A stretch of DNA of 37,099 bases from Akkermansia muciniphila (GCA_945870025.1 CAMBQN010000026.1:1-37099); one strand, 5' to 3'. Positions 16,972-25,288 are shown, numbered from the stretch's first letter. The notes: generated by a model from the letters alone, not told the origin. Made by a program: numbers and translations.

Positions 16972-18479
16972 CGAAAGCCAAACCCAACGTAGTCCTGATC
17001 ATCACCGACCAGCAACGGTTCGACACGATCCGGGCCGCCGGATGCACCACGGTGTATACGCCGCACCTGGACTGGCTGGCGAAAGGCGGCACGCTTTTCA
17101 CCCATGCCTACTGCACCAGTCCCATGTGCTCACCGGCGCGGGCGTCCATTCTGTCGGGGCGCCTCCCTTCTTCGCACGGTTTGGTGGCCAACCAGTATGC
17201 GAAACTAGGCGCCAAAGGCCTTCACCTTGCTGAAGACGTGAAGCTGCTGGCGGACTACCTCGGGCCGGCCGGTTACCATACCGCCTACATCGGGAAGTGG
17301 CACCTGGGCACCGGCAGCGACCGCCGCGGCTTCAGGGACTGTGTCATCCGCTACAGCGAGAGCGAGGGCGACACCAGCCGGCCCGAGGACAACGACTACG
17401 CCCGCTACGCTGAGAAGCAAGGAATAGATGTCGTCGGCAAGCGGCAAGGGAGCGAACCGGATCCCGAACTCTACGACACATGGACGATCTGTGGGCCATC
17501 GCGGGTGCCGCTGGCGCATTTCGTCTCCACCTACCTCTGCAGCGAGGCCGAGACCTACATCCGAAGCCGCGCCGGCGCCGACTCGCCCTTTCTCCTTACA
17601 TGGTCCTGCATCGAACCACATGCGCCGTTCGTCTGTCCCGAACCGTTCTTCTCGATGTATAACCCCGCAGACATGGTCCTGCCGGAAAACTACCGCGATG
17701 AAAGCGGTCAGCGCTGGCTGCAGCGCGCCGACCGGCAGTTGCAGACCGCGCTCCAGTTCACCGAGATCGAACTGAAGACCATGTGGGCGCGATATCTGGG
17801 CGCGGTCAGCTACATTGACCACCTCATGGGCCGGATGTTGGGTGTCCTGAACGATACCGGCCAACTGGACAACACGCTGTTCATCTTCACCTCCGACCAC
17901 GGCGACCTGATGGGGAGTCACAGTCTTATCCTTAAAGGAGCGAGCCTGTACGAGGAACTGATCCGCGTCCCCCTGATCATCCGTCCGCCGGCGGGAATGC
18001 GGGCGCAAGGCATCGTCCCGCGCACCGATGGACTGGCCTCACAGATTGATCTTGTGCCGACGATTCTTTCGATCTGCGGGCTGCCGCCGGCACGGGAAGC
18101 CCAGGGCGTTGACCTGAGTCCGTTGATGACGGGCGCTACCGACAGCGTACGCGATGCGGTTCAGGCGGAATTCCATTCCACATGCTGGACCGAGTTAATG
18201 AGTCCGCTGCGCATGTGGATGACGCGTGACTGGAAATACGTCGAATCGCGCGAGGGTGATCACGAGCTGTATCACCTGGCCGCCGATCCACTGGAAACGC
18301 GCAACCTGGCGGAAGATCCGCAGTACACTGAGCAGCGGGCAAAGATGGCGGAAGCGCTGCATGACTGGTGCCGGCGCTCCGGTGACACATGGCCCGAGGT
18401 GCCGACGCCTGCGCCGGAAGTGATGAAGCCCGCTGGCCCCAGACACCATTACTCCTGGTTCCACCGGCCAAAGAAGTGA
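16968..18479 (+). CDS. Type I sulfatase 2 (C-S-P-A-R motif)
   Basis: This is a 503-residue sulfatase. Residues in order: KPNVVLIITDQQRFDTIR (metal Asp), C54-S-P-A-R58 followed by ASILSG, YIGKWHLGTG near residue 107, and FTSDHGDLMGSH near 307. A C-terminal ELYHLAADPLETRNLAEDP segment is typical for the family. The Cys is the predicted formylglycine precursor; Ala replaces the usual Ser of C-x-P-S-R. No signal peptide is visible. The start overlaps the DUF1961-like stop (ATGA) and has an AGGAG site. This tight unit suggests that sulfatase 1, the DUF1961-like protein and sulfatase 2 act on one substrate. Confidence 0.93.
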   Translation: MTKAKPNVVLIITDQQRFDTIRAAGCTTVYTPHLDWLAKGGTLFTHAYCTSPMCSPARASILSGRLPSSHGLVANQYAKLGAKGLHLAEDVKLLADYLGPAGYHTAYIGKWHLGTGSDRRGFRDCVIRYSESEGDTSRPEDNDYARYAEKQGIDVVGKRQGSEPDPELYDTWTICGPSRVPLAHFVSTYLCSEAETYIRSRAGADSPFLLTWSCIEPHAPFVCPEPFFSMYNPADMVLPENYRDESGQRWLQRADRQLQTALQFTEIELKTMWARYLGAVSYIDHLMGRMLGVLNDTGQLDNTLFIFTSDHGDLMGSHSLILKGASLYEELIRVPLIIRPPAGMRAQGIVPRTDGLASQIDLVPTILSICGLPPAREAQGVDLSPLMTGATDSVRDAVQAEFHSTCWTELMSPLRMWMTRDWKYVESREGDHELYHLAADPLETRNLAEDPQYTEQRAKMAEALHDWCRRSGDTWPEVPTPAPEVMKPAGPRHHYSWFHRPKK

Positions 18480-18492
18480 AAGGAACACGAAC

Positions 18493-19017
18493 ACGACCCG
18501 ACGACCCAACATTGTTTTCCTCCTGGCTGACGACCTTGACTATGGCGATTTCAGCGCGTTCAACAACGGACTGTCCAACACGCCGACCCTGGACGGACTA
18601 ATCCGTGAGGGAACCTGTCTGACGCAGCACTACTCGGCGTCGCCGGTGTGCGACTGCAATGCAGCCATCCGCGACGGCGACTGGAAACTCGTCCGCCCCT
18701 GGCGCGACAGGTGTGGCGATGTGCCTGACAACCAGTGGAACCACATCTCCATGTTCGGTCCGGAACACTGCATCCATAACGGCATTTTTCAGCCGCCCTA
18801 CCCGACGGTCCAGCTTGGTCCAACCCAACCTCCACTCTTGTTCAACATTCGGAACGATCCTTATGAACGCAACGACCTGGCCGCGGCCGATCCGGACCGC
18901 GTTGCCCGGCTGGGCCGTGAGTTGGACCACTGGTTTGAAGACGTGGAACGCGACCGGCGCAGCATCGCAGACAGCGTTCCGCCACCGCGGACGCCTCGCC
19001 CATGGGGTGGAACGTGA
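18493..19017 (+). pseudogene. Sulfatase pseudogene with in-frame active-site deletion and lost start
   Basis: From 18505 the frame reads PNIVFLLADDLDYGDFSAF, then NTPTLDGLIREGTCLTQHYSASPVC, which is a sulfatase N-terminus up to the first Cys of C-x-P-S-R. It then jumps without a frameshift to a C-terminal segment (AAIRDGDWKLVRP, LFNIRNDPYERNDLAAADP). Roughly 300 residues, including the GKWH and DNG/DHG sites, are missing. The codon expected to be the start, placed after an AAAGGAA site, is ACG (18493-18495) rather than ATG. Both lesions argue for a dead gene. It lies 13 bases after sulfatase 2, so it was probably the next operon member. Confidence 0.85.
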
Positions 19018-19057
19018 GGGGGAAAAGAAGGGCAAATAATGAAGAGGGAGATCGGTT

Positions 19058-19125
19058 GACGACTACGGATCACGAGTGGATCGCGCCCCCATCGTCCACC
19101 GTAGTCGTCGCCGTAGTCGTCCACC
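19058..19125. repeat. GACGACTACGG inverted repeat element
   Basis: GACGACTACGG at 19058-19068 is complementary to CCGTAGTCGTC at both 19099-19109 and 19111-19121, giving a hairpin with alternative right arms. The 23 bases at 19103-19125 are the exact reverse complement of 25266-25288, which also lies just upstream of a sulfatase start. Confidence 0.8.
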
Positions 19126-19167
19126 GAAAAGGCCGGAAAACGGAACAGCGAGCGAAACGGAGCAAGT

Positions 19168-19390
19168 ATGTCTAAGCCTATGAATGTGCTGCACATTATG
19201 GCGGTTCAACACCACGCGGGCTGCATGGGGCACGAGGGGCACCCGCAGGTCATCTCGCCGAACCTGGACAGGCTGGCGGCTTCCGGCCTGCGCTTTACGC
19301 GCTGCTACACGCAGAACACCATCTGCACCCCGAGTCGCGTGAGCCCTATTTCCGGCCAGTACTGTCACAACCACGGCTTCTACGAAAAGA
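19168..19390 (+). pseudogene. Sulfatase N-terminal fragment (C-T-P-S-R motif intact)
   Basis: About 74 residues of a sulfatase N-terminus remain: MNVLHIMAVQHHAGCMGHEG, SPNLDRLAASGLRFTRCYTQ and NTICTPSRVSPISGQY, with the classic C-T-P-S-R motif. After NHGFYE the similarity ends, and the frame runs on through unrelated sequence to 19515 (115 residues in total). The GKWH and D-H/N-G sites and the C-terminal subdomain are absent, so it cannot be an active sulfatase. It starts 150 bases after the preceding sulfatase pseudogene. Confidence 0.8.
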
Positions 19391-19394
19391 CCGT

Positions 19395-19540
19395 TCCCCC
19401 GGAATGCCCCAGATGTCGTCAATATATCGGAAGCAGAACAACTGTTCCTCGCAGTACTCGACACGGATATTTTCACAGACAACACCCCAAATCTCCGTAC
19501 CGTGGAGGGAAATGATGCCAAAGACGCATCCCAGCATGAC
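19395..19540 (-). pseudogene. Possible fragment of a beta-helix protein, antisense to the island
   Basis: Read on the minus strand, a ~45-residue stretch (FGIISLHGTEIWGV, then ENIRVEYCEEQLFCF and a DDIWGIPGE end) looks like one or two coils of a right-handed parallel beta-helix such as pectate-lyase-like carbohydrate enzymes. The frame continues beyond this only as antisense of the sulfatase fragment. It may be a scar of a gene that once replaced the missing sulfatase part. The evidence is sequence style only. Confidence 0.3.
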
Positions 19541-19658
19541 GATTGATAATCGGCCGGAATTGAGCTATACTCCCGCAATGTCAAAGAGGTCAATAGCCGG
19601 TTGATCGGACAATACTCAGGATGGAACCCGATCGCCTACATTCAACAGAAAGAGCGAC

Positions 19659-21008
19659 ATGAACAAAAAAAGCATGATCAGAAGTAGCCGAGCAACGGGA
19701 ACCACAAGTTTTGTCTTTGGAACGATTGCCGCCCTTATACTCGCAGGCACGGCGCAGGCGGGGTGGCACGACCGCGCGGATACCGTCACGATTGTCAATG
19801 TCAAAACCACACCGCGCGATGACAAGACCGCGATCCTGAGCTTTGACCTTTCCTGGGGGCGATCCTTTCGGCACGAGATCAATCACGACGCCGTATGGGT
19901 CTTCTTCAAGGCCAAGCCCCAAGGCGCAGCCGAGTGGCGGCATGTCCGACTGATCGCGGATAAAGTTCTGAATCCAACCGGGTACACCCAGGGCCATGGC
20001 ACCCCCGTCGAATTCATCGTTCCGGACGGCGCAGAGGGCTTTCTCGGCGTATTCATCCGCCGAGCCGAGTTCGGTCAGGGCACCGTGAATGCCACCAACC
20101 TCACGGTGTTGTGTGACCTCACCACGAAAGAACTTCAAACCACACCCCCTTTGATCTGCGGCACGGGGCTGGAAATGGTTTATATCCCGGAAGGCTCCTT
20201 CCTGCTGGGTTTGGATGCCGAGGATGCCGATGCGTTCTTTCAGTACACGGACGGTTCCCGTGCGGGCGCGCCCTACCGTGTGAGCGATCCCGGTGCGATT
20301 CCAACCGGAACGCAGAAGGGCAAACTCTGGGCCGCCGGCACGGCTGCGCCACTGGAGGATGGCGGCGAGATACCGGCCGCCTATCCGAAAGGTTATGCCG
20401 CCTTCTACTGCATGAAGACCATGATCAAAGTGGGTCATTATAGTAATTTTATCGCCACGGTTCCCAAGGCGCAGTCCGCAAAGTACACCAAGCCGAGGGA
20501 TGGATTCACGCCGCTCGAAAACGCACCCGGTGGCAATTATTCGTACCAAATAGGGGGGCGTAAGGAGCATCACAGGCATGAAATCGGAGGTCTGTCCTGG
20601 CCATCCGTAACGGGCTTTGCTGGTTGGGCCGGACTGCGGCCAATGACCGAATTGGAATACGAAAAGCTTTCCCGCGGGCCGATTGACGAGGGCTGGGAGA
20701 CGGGAAATCACAAGATCTCGCACAACTCCTTCTGGGACATCATGGACTGCAACCGGTGGAAGTCATCGTGCGAGCGCATCGTAACGGCCGGTAACGCCAA
20801 AGGGCGCAATTTCAAAGCGACGCACGGCAACGGAACAACCGACATCCCTGCTGACTGGCCGCAAGACGATGCCATAGGTGCTGGAACGCGCGGCGGATAT
20901 GACTTCCGCAACCCATCGTGCCGCAGCGCGGCCGCCGCACCATTCGTCGATGCGTCCCAAAAATGGCGCGGCGTTCGAAACGCGCCAAAAGAAGCGGCGG
21001 GGCAGTAG
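19659..21008 (+). CDS. Secreted SUMF1-fold protein A
   Basis: This 449-residue exported protein has a signal peptide ending near AQA-G at residue 34. Residues ~43-155 form an N-terminal beta domain shared with the next two genes (PRDDKTAILSFDLSWGRSFR, HDAVWVFFKAKP, WRHVRLIADKV, GYTQGHGTP, GVFIRRAEFG). Residues ~165-440 are SUMF1/EgtB/PvdO-like: GLEMVYIPEGSFLLG, GYAAFYCMKTMIKVGHYSNFI, WAGLRPMTELEYEKLSRGP and a late RGGYDF with WRGVRNAP. The paired cysteines of formylglycine-generating enzyme are missing, so sulfatase maturation is unlikely. It is the first of three tandem paralogues. Binding or structural use of the C-type-lectin fold is the likely role. Confidence 0.85.
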   Translation: MNKKSMIRSSRATGTTSFVFGTIAALILAGTAQAGWHDRADTVTIVNVKTTPRDDKTAILSFDLSWGRSFRHEINHDAVWVFFKAKPQGAAEWRHVRLIADKVLNPTGYTQGHGTPVEFIVPDGAEGFLGVFIRRAEFGQGTVNATNLTVLCDLTTKELQTTPPLICGTGLEMVYIPEGSFLLGLDAEDADAFFQYTDGSRAGAPYRVSDPGAIPTGTQKGKLWAAGTAAPLEDGGEIPAAYPKGYAAFYCMKTMIKVGHYSNFIATVPKAQSAKYTKPRDGFTPLENAPGGNYSYQIGGRKEHHRHEIGGLSWPSVTGFAGWAGLRPMTELEYEKLSRGPIDEGWETGNHKISHNSFWDIMDCNRWKSSCERIVTAGNAKGRNFKATHGNGTTDIPADWPQDDAIGAGTRGGYDFRNPSCRSAAAAPFVDASQKWRGVRNAPKEAAGQ

Positions 21009-21102
21009 GAGAAGGGGTTCAGAGATCAGAGGTCAAATCGAATGCGGCCGATGGCAATCGGCGGCATTCGACAGCAGTCGAAAAACAAAGGAAGGAAAGA
21101 CC

Positions 21103-22869
21103 ATGAAGAAACACGTGTTACTTGCCGTTGCCTTGCTGCTTGCCGTAGTGCCAGTCTTTGCTGCCGATTCCGTCACAGGCAGTGCCGACGCCCGCTTCAA
21201 GGGGACCGGCAAGGCGGATCCGATCCGCGTCACGAACGCACGACTGGTCGCCGGTTCCGCTGCGGGACAGAGCGCCATCACCTTTGACCTCGCCTGGGAC
21301 TGGTCCTGGCGGACGGCGTGGGAGGAACCGGCCGAGCGTACCGGTGACCCGGCGCCGCGGAAACTGGAGAGCTGGGATGCGGCGTGGGTGTTCGCCAAGA
21401 TCAAGAAGCCCGGCAAGGCTGTCTGGCAGCATGCGACGCTCACCCCCGACGTTTCGAGCCATACCGTTCCCTCAGGAGCCTCGTTGGAGTTGGGCCTGTC
21501 CGACACTCCTGATGGCGGCGTCACCAGCGGCACGCGCGGCATCGGGGCTTTTATCTTCCGAAGCGCGCCGGGACAGGGACCGAACGTCTGGAATGGGGTT
21601 ACGCTGACATGCGCCGATGTTCCCGCCGACGCCGAAGTCCGTGTGTTTGCCCTTCCGATGGTCTATGTCCCCTCCGGCGCGTTCTGGGCCGGCGATGGCT
21701 CGACGGTCACGAACCGTATCAAAGCCCAATTCTCGGCGGGCGCAAGCACGCAGCCGTTGCGCATCACCAGCGAGCAAGGGCTCACTCTGGGCGGAACGGC
21801 CGAGGCGAATCTGGGCAACCGCGATACGTTGGGAATGAGCCCCAAAACCCCCGACGACTTCAACAGCCGCTTTCCGCAGCAACTTGCCGATCGCTACCCA
21901 AAGGGATACGCCGCGTTTTACTGCATGCGCACCGAAATCACGCAACAACAGTACGTGGATTTTCTCAACACCCTCACCTATAAGCAGCAGGCGGCCCGCA
22001 TGACCGACAAACCCTCCTCACCCGCCCCCAAGATCGCGCCCGTGCCAGGGCAAGTTGACGCGGCCAATCGCAGGATTCAAATCGCAACCTCCGGAATCGC
22101 CGACGCGAACGAACCTCTGGTCATCCAGCGTGGAACGTTCACCGCATCCGGCGTCGTTCCCAAGCCAGGCAAGCCGGCCGTTTACAAGACCAGCACGCCT
22201 GATGTGGCCTGCAACTCCATTACATTCCTGGATGGCGCCGCCTACACGGCGTGGGCCGGCCTGCGCCCCATGACCGAGTTGGAATTCGAAAAGGCCTGCC
22301 GCGGACCGCTCCTGCCGGTCCCGGATGAGTATGCCTGGGGCACCGCCGCCATTGCCGGCATGGCAGGCAATGGCGGCGCGTACACGCTCAAGAACCCCGG
22401 CATGCCCGACGAGATGGCCATCTGGGAAGGGACCGGCGGCCCGGATGCCACTCACGGCAACGCGCCGTTCGATGGCACGAACGGGAAGCTGAAGTCGTGC
22501 CCCATTCGGGCGGGCTGCTTCGCCACGCCAGACAGCGACCGCGTGCGCGCTGGCGCATCGTACTGGGGCATCCTGGATCTCACCGGCAACCTGAACGAAG
22601 GCCTGGTGAGCGTCGGCTCATCTGCCGCAAGAACTTTTGCCGGAAATCACGGCACCGGCAGCGAAGCGCCGTGGACAATTTCCTTTGGTATGCGCGGCGG
22701 CGGCATTCCCGGATCAACCCATTCCAAGCACTGGGATATCAACGAGGGGTATCGCGTGTCGAATCGCTTTGCGGTGAATCTTGCCGGCTGCGAAGGCGGC
22801 GAAAAAAGCCGCCACTACGCACATGGCTTCCGCGGGGTGAGGACGAGCCAAGGGAAGATTGAAAAGTGA
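21103..22869 (+). CDS. Secreted SUMF1-fold protein B
   Basis: This is a 588-residue exported protein. The frame is open back to 20878, inside the preceding gene, but the ATG at 21103 has a GGAAGGAAA ribosome site and a clean signal peptide (MKKHVLLAVALLLAVVPVFA). The N-terminal domain has ITFDLAWDWSWRTAW, WDAAWVFAKIKKPGKAVWQHATL and GIGAFIFRSAPGQG. The SUMF1-like domain starts near VYVPSGAFWAGDG and includes YPKGYAAFYCMRTEITQQQYVDFLN, WAGLRPMTELEFEKACRGP, LDLTGNLNEG and late GFRGVR. A ~70-residue insertion not present in protein A lies around residues 300-380. There is no FGE Cys pair. The last codons read into a GATTGAAAAGTGAA-type repeat. Confidence 0.85.
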   Translation: MKKHVLLAVALLLAVVPVFAADSVTGSADARFKGTGKADPIRVTNARLVAGSAAGQSAITFDLAWDWSWRTAWEEPAERTGDPAPRKLESWDAAWVFAKIKKPGKAVWQHATLTPDVSSHTVPSGASLELGLSDTPDGGVTSGTRGIGAFIFRSAPGQGPNVWNGVTLTCADVPADAEVRVFALPMVYVPSGAFWAGDGSTVTNRIKAQFSAGASTQPLRITSEQGLTLGGTAEANLGNRDTLGMSPKTPDDFNSRFPQQLADRYPKGYAAFYCMRTEITQQQYVDFLNTLTYKQQAARMTDKPSSPAPKIAPVPGQVDAANRRIQIATSGIADANEPLVIQRGTFTASGVVPKPGKPAVYKTSTPDVACNSITFLDGAAYTAWAGLRPMTELEFEKACRGPLLPVPDEYAWGTAAIAGMAGNGGAYTLKNPGMPDEMAIWEGTGGPDATHGNAPFDGTNGKLKSCPIRAGCFATPDSDRVRAGASYWGILDLTGNLNEGLVSVGSSAARTFAGNHGTGSEAPWTISFGMRGGGIPGSTHSKHWDINEGYRVSNRFAVNLAGCEGGEKSRHYAHGFRGVRTSQGKIEK

Positions 22870-22942
22870 AGATTGAAGTGTTGATCGAAGGCAGTCGTTT
22901 GCGTCCGGCAGCAATCGAGTTTCGAACAGGAGACAAGAGACT

Positions 22943-25030
22943 ATGAAAACGATGATGACCCTGAAAAGCCTGATAACCCTGGCCTCGGCAGCGTTTCTGC
23001 TGACCGCGCCTGGCGCCCGAGCGCAGGATACCGAGCCGAAAGACGCGGAAGGTGATTCCGAGCAGGAAGCGGCGGAAACACCTGCGCCGATCTTGCGTGG
23101 CCCTGAAGTGCGGCTTGCTAACGTGACCGTCTCCCCGCGCGACGATAAGACGGCGGTGGTCACCTTTGACATCACCTGGACAAACGCCTACCGCTACGGG
23201 AGCTTCCACGACGCGACCTGGGTTTTCTTCAAGGCGCGGGCGAAGGGATCGGTCGATTGGCGTCCTGTGCGTCTCGCGGCGGATAAAGTGGTCAATCCCA
23301 CCGGCTACAGTTCCGGCGATGGCACCCCCCTGGAGTTTGTGGTGCCCGCTGGCAATGACCCCTCGACGGGGCTCGGGGCAGGCGGGTCCGTGGGGATGTT
23401 CGTCCGTCTGGCCAAAGATGGACGCGCCTCTGTCGCCGCCCGCAAAGTCACGGCCGTGGTGGATCTCTCCGCGCTGAACCCTGAATCCCGAAACCTGGAA
23501 CCTGATGTTCGCGCCTTTGGCGTGGAGATGTGTTACGTCGGGGAAGGACCTTACTTCCTGGGCACAGGCGGGAAAGAGGTCAATGCCTTTCACGCTTATG
23601 TTGACGGCGAATCGGGAGCGGCCACCCCTCCGTACCGGGTGACGGGGCCCGGTGCGATTCCGACCGGAAAACAGAAAGGTAAGCTCTGGGCCAGCGGAAT
23701 AACGCCGGAAGACAACAGCGAGATTTCTGCGTTATTCCCCAATGGTTTTGCGGCTTTCTACTGCATGAAGTACCCGGTGATCAACCAGGCGCTTTACGCT
23801 GGTTTTCTCAATACCATACCCGCTGAATTTGCTAAGAAATACTGGTACGACGGCTATCAGGGGGTGACGATCAATCGCGTCGGCAGCGGGCATCCGTACA
23901 CCTATGTCGCCACCACGCCTGATGGGTTTTGTCCCTGGCTTTCCTGGAGGGACAGTGCAACAGTCGCAGCTTGGGCCGGACTGCGCCCCCTGACGGAGTT
24001 GGAGTACGAAAAAGCGTTACGGGGCAGCGAGAATCCTACTCCAAGGGAAGTTGGGTTTTCCTATTGGGGACTGGGGTTCCTGAACAGCTTAAGCTTTGTT
24101 GAGCAGCTGGTAACGCCTTGTCTGCCGACCGGGCGGACGTTTGCAGGCTCGCACGGTCAGGGCGAGGCGTTTCTGCCTGCCGACTGGCCGAAGGATGCCG
24201 GTGCCGTGGTGTACCGAGGCGGCTACGGCAAGGGCATACATTATTATGGCTTGGGTCATCTACTGAATTCCGGACGCATCAAGGCGACCGTGGCCTATGC
24301 GGATCGCCGCGGAATGGATCCTTTCAACGGATTTCGCGCAGTGCGCGCAGCGCCTGCAGGCGACAACATCACCGCCACCCAGCCGCCTCGGTTCGACGCC
24401 ACGATCGTGCGGCCGCTCCGCAAACTGGCTGCGCCTTTAAAGGTCAACGATGATCTGTCCACACTCAATAAGCCCCTGGCAACCATGGCCAGCGCCGAAG
24501 ATGTCTTTCCGGAGAACGCCCGCAGCGTGGTGCCCAACCAACCACGGACGCTCTGGCAGGGACCCGAGGACGTCAGCGCCCGCATCTACCTTGGATGGGA
24601 CGGCGAGGCAGTCTGTATCGGCGCCGAGGTGACGGACGACCAGCACCAGAACACACAGAGCGGCGGCAACGCTTGGAATGGCGACGCGATGCAGCTCGGA
24701 GTTGTAACACCGGATGGCACCCATTGGAACCTGATGCTGGCCCTTTCCACCAACGGCGTGATATTCCATCAGGCGATGGGCGCAAGCGATGCGATTCTTA
24801 GAACTGCGGACTGCGCCGTGACGCGTGACGAGAACACCAAGCTCACCCGCTACACCCTGCGCCTGCCACTGGCTGCACTGGGATTGAAAGCCGGGGATGC
24901 ATTCGGCTTGAACGCCATGATCTGCGACGGCGACAGCGACAACCGCATGGACTTCTACCTGCGCCTGGCCCAGGGCATCAGCTTCCCCTTCCGGACCGAA
25001 CTGTATCCCCGATTCGTACTGAAAGAATAG
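22943..25030 (+). CDS. Secreted SUMF1-fold protein C with CBM9/DOMON-like C-terminus
   Basis: This is a 695-residue exported protein with a signal peptide ending near ARA-Q at residue 27 and an AGGAG ribosome site. The N-terminal domain (~50-175) is the closest match to protein A (SPRDDKTAVVTFDITWTNAYR, HDATWVFFKARAKG, WRPVRLAADKVVNPTGY). The SUMF1-like domain covers ~190-475 (VGEGPYFLGTGG, GFAAFYCMKYPVINQALYAGF, WAGLRPLTELEYEKALRG, NGFRAVRAAP) and again lacks the FGE Cys pair. From ~485 an extra domain with ARIYLGWDGEAVCIGAEVTDD, AWNGDAMQLGV and RYTLRLPLAALGL resembles the CBM9/DOMON-like sugar- or haem-binding fold. Carbohydrate binding at the cell surface is a reasonable inference. Confidence 0.82.
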   Translation: MKTMMTLKSLITLASAAFLLTAPGARAQDTEPKDAEGDSEQEAAETPAPILRGPEVRLANVTVSPRDDKTAVVTFDITWTNAYRYGSFHDATWVFFKARAKGSVDWRPVRLAADKVVNPTGYSSGDGTPLEFVVPAGNDPSTGLGAGGSVGMFVRLAKDGRASVAARKVTAVVDLSALNPESRNLEPDVRAFGVEMCYVGEGPYFLGTGGKEVNAFHAYVDGESGAATPPYRVTGPGAIPTGKQKGKLWASGITPEDNSEISALFPNGFAAFYCMKYPVINQALYAGFLNTIPAEFAKKYWYDGYQGVTINRVGSGHPYTYVATTPDGFCPWLSWRDSATVAAWAGLRPLTELEYEKALRGSENPTPREVGFSYWGLGFLNSLSFVEQLVTPCLPTGRTFAGSHGQGEAFLPADWPKDAGAVVYRGGYGKGIHYYGLGHLLNSGRIKATVAYADRRGMDPFNGFRAVRAAPAGDNITATQPPRFDATIVRPLRKLAAPLKVNDDLSTLNKPLATMASAEDVFPENARSVVPNQPRTLWQGPEDVSARIYLGWDGEAVCIGAEVTDDQHQNTQSGGNAWNGDAMQLGVVTPDGTHWNLMLALSTNGVIFHQAMGASDAILRTADCAVTRDENTKLTRYTLRLPLAALGLKAGDAFGLNAMICDGDSDNRMDFYLRLAQGISFPFRTELYPRFVLKE
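23472..23507. repeat. In-frame CCTGAAC-type repeat inside protein C
   Basis: The sequence AACCCTGAATCCCGAAACC followed by TGGAACCTG is the same low-complexity pattern as the spacer repeat at 8556-8608, here translated as NPESRNLEP. It falls exactly at the linker between the N-terminal domain and the SUMF1-like domain. It looks like an in-frame repeat insertion. Confidence 0.6.
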
Positions 25031-25105
25031 CCGGTAGCACACAGGAGAAATAATCATGTTGCCTTATCCGCATTTTCCAAGACGACGCGTGCATAACCTT
25101 TCCGG

Positions 25106-25272
25106 GGGCACAAGGCCGACATCGGAGAACGCCGCAATGTGCACGCGGAGCATCCGGAGGTTGTCGAAGAGCTGAAAGTCTTGCTCACGCGATACATCGT
25201 GGAAGGAAGGAGCACGCCGGGCGCGCGACAGATAAATACCGTCGGCCAGAAATGGGAACAAGTTTGGTGGAC
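25106..25272 (+). pseudogene. Sulfatase C-terminal remnant
   Basis: After an in-frame stop, the frame reads HKADIGERRNVHAEHPEV and then VEELKVLLTRYIVEGRSTPGARQ. This is the typical C-terminal end of arylsulfatase-A-like enzymes (DxGExxNVxxxHPEVVxxLxxLLxxYxxxGRSTPG). Nothing upstream belongs to a sulfatase; protein C ends at 25030. The remnant runs into the GACGACTACGG repeat at 25266. A gene consisting only of this part cannot be an enzyme, so most of a sulfatase has been lost here. Confidence 0.75.
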
Positions 25273-25288
25273 GACTACGGCGACGACT
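25266..25288. repeat. GGTGGACGACTACGG repeat, second copy
   Basis: These 23 bases are the exact reverse complement of 19103-19125. They fall in the spacer before sulfatase 3 and at the edge of the sulfatase C-terminal remnant. This placement suggests recombination or insertion at repeat borders. Confidence 0.8.

Noticed and set aside
19659-25030. Formylglycine-generating enzymes for the sulfatases
   Set aside because: The fold is similar, but the catalytic Cys pair is missing in all three proteins and they are exported, whereas the sulfatases look cytosolic and an anSME is present.
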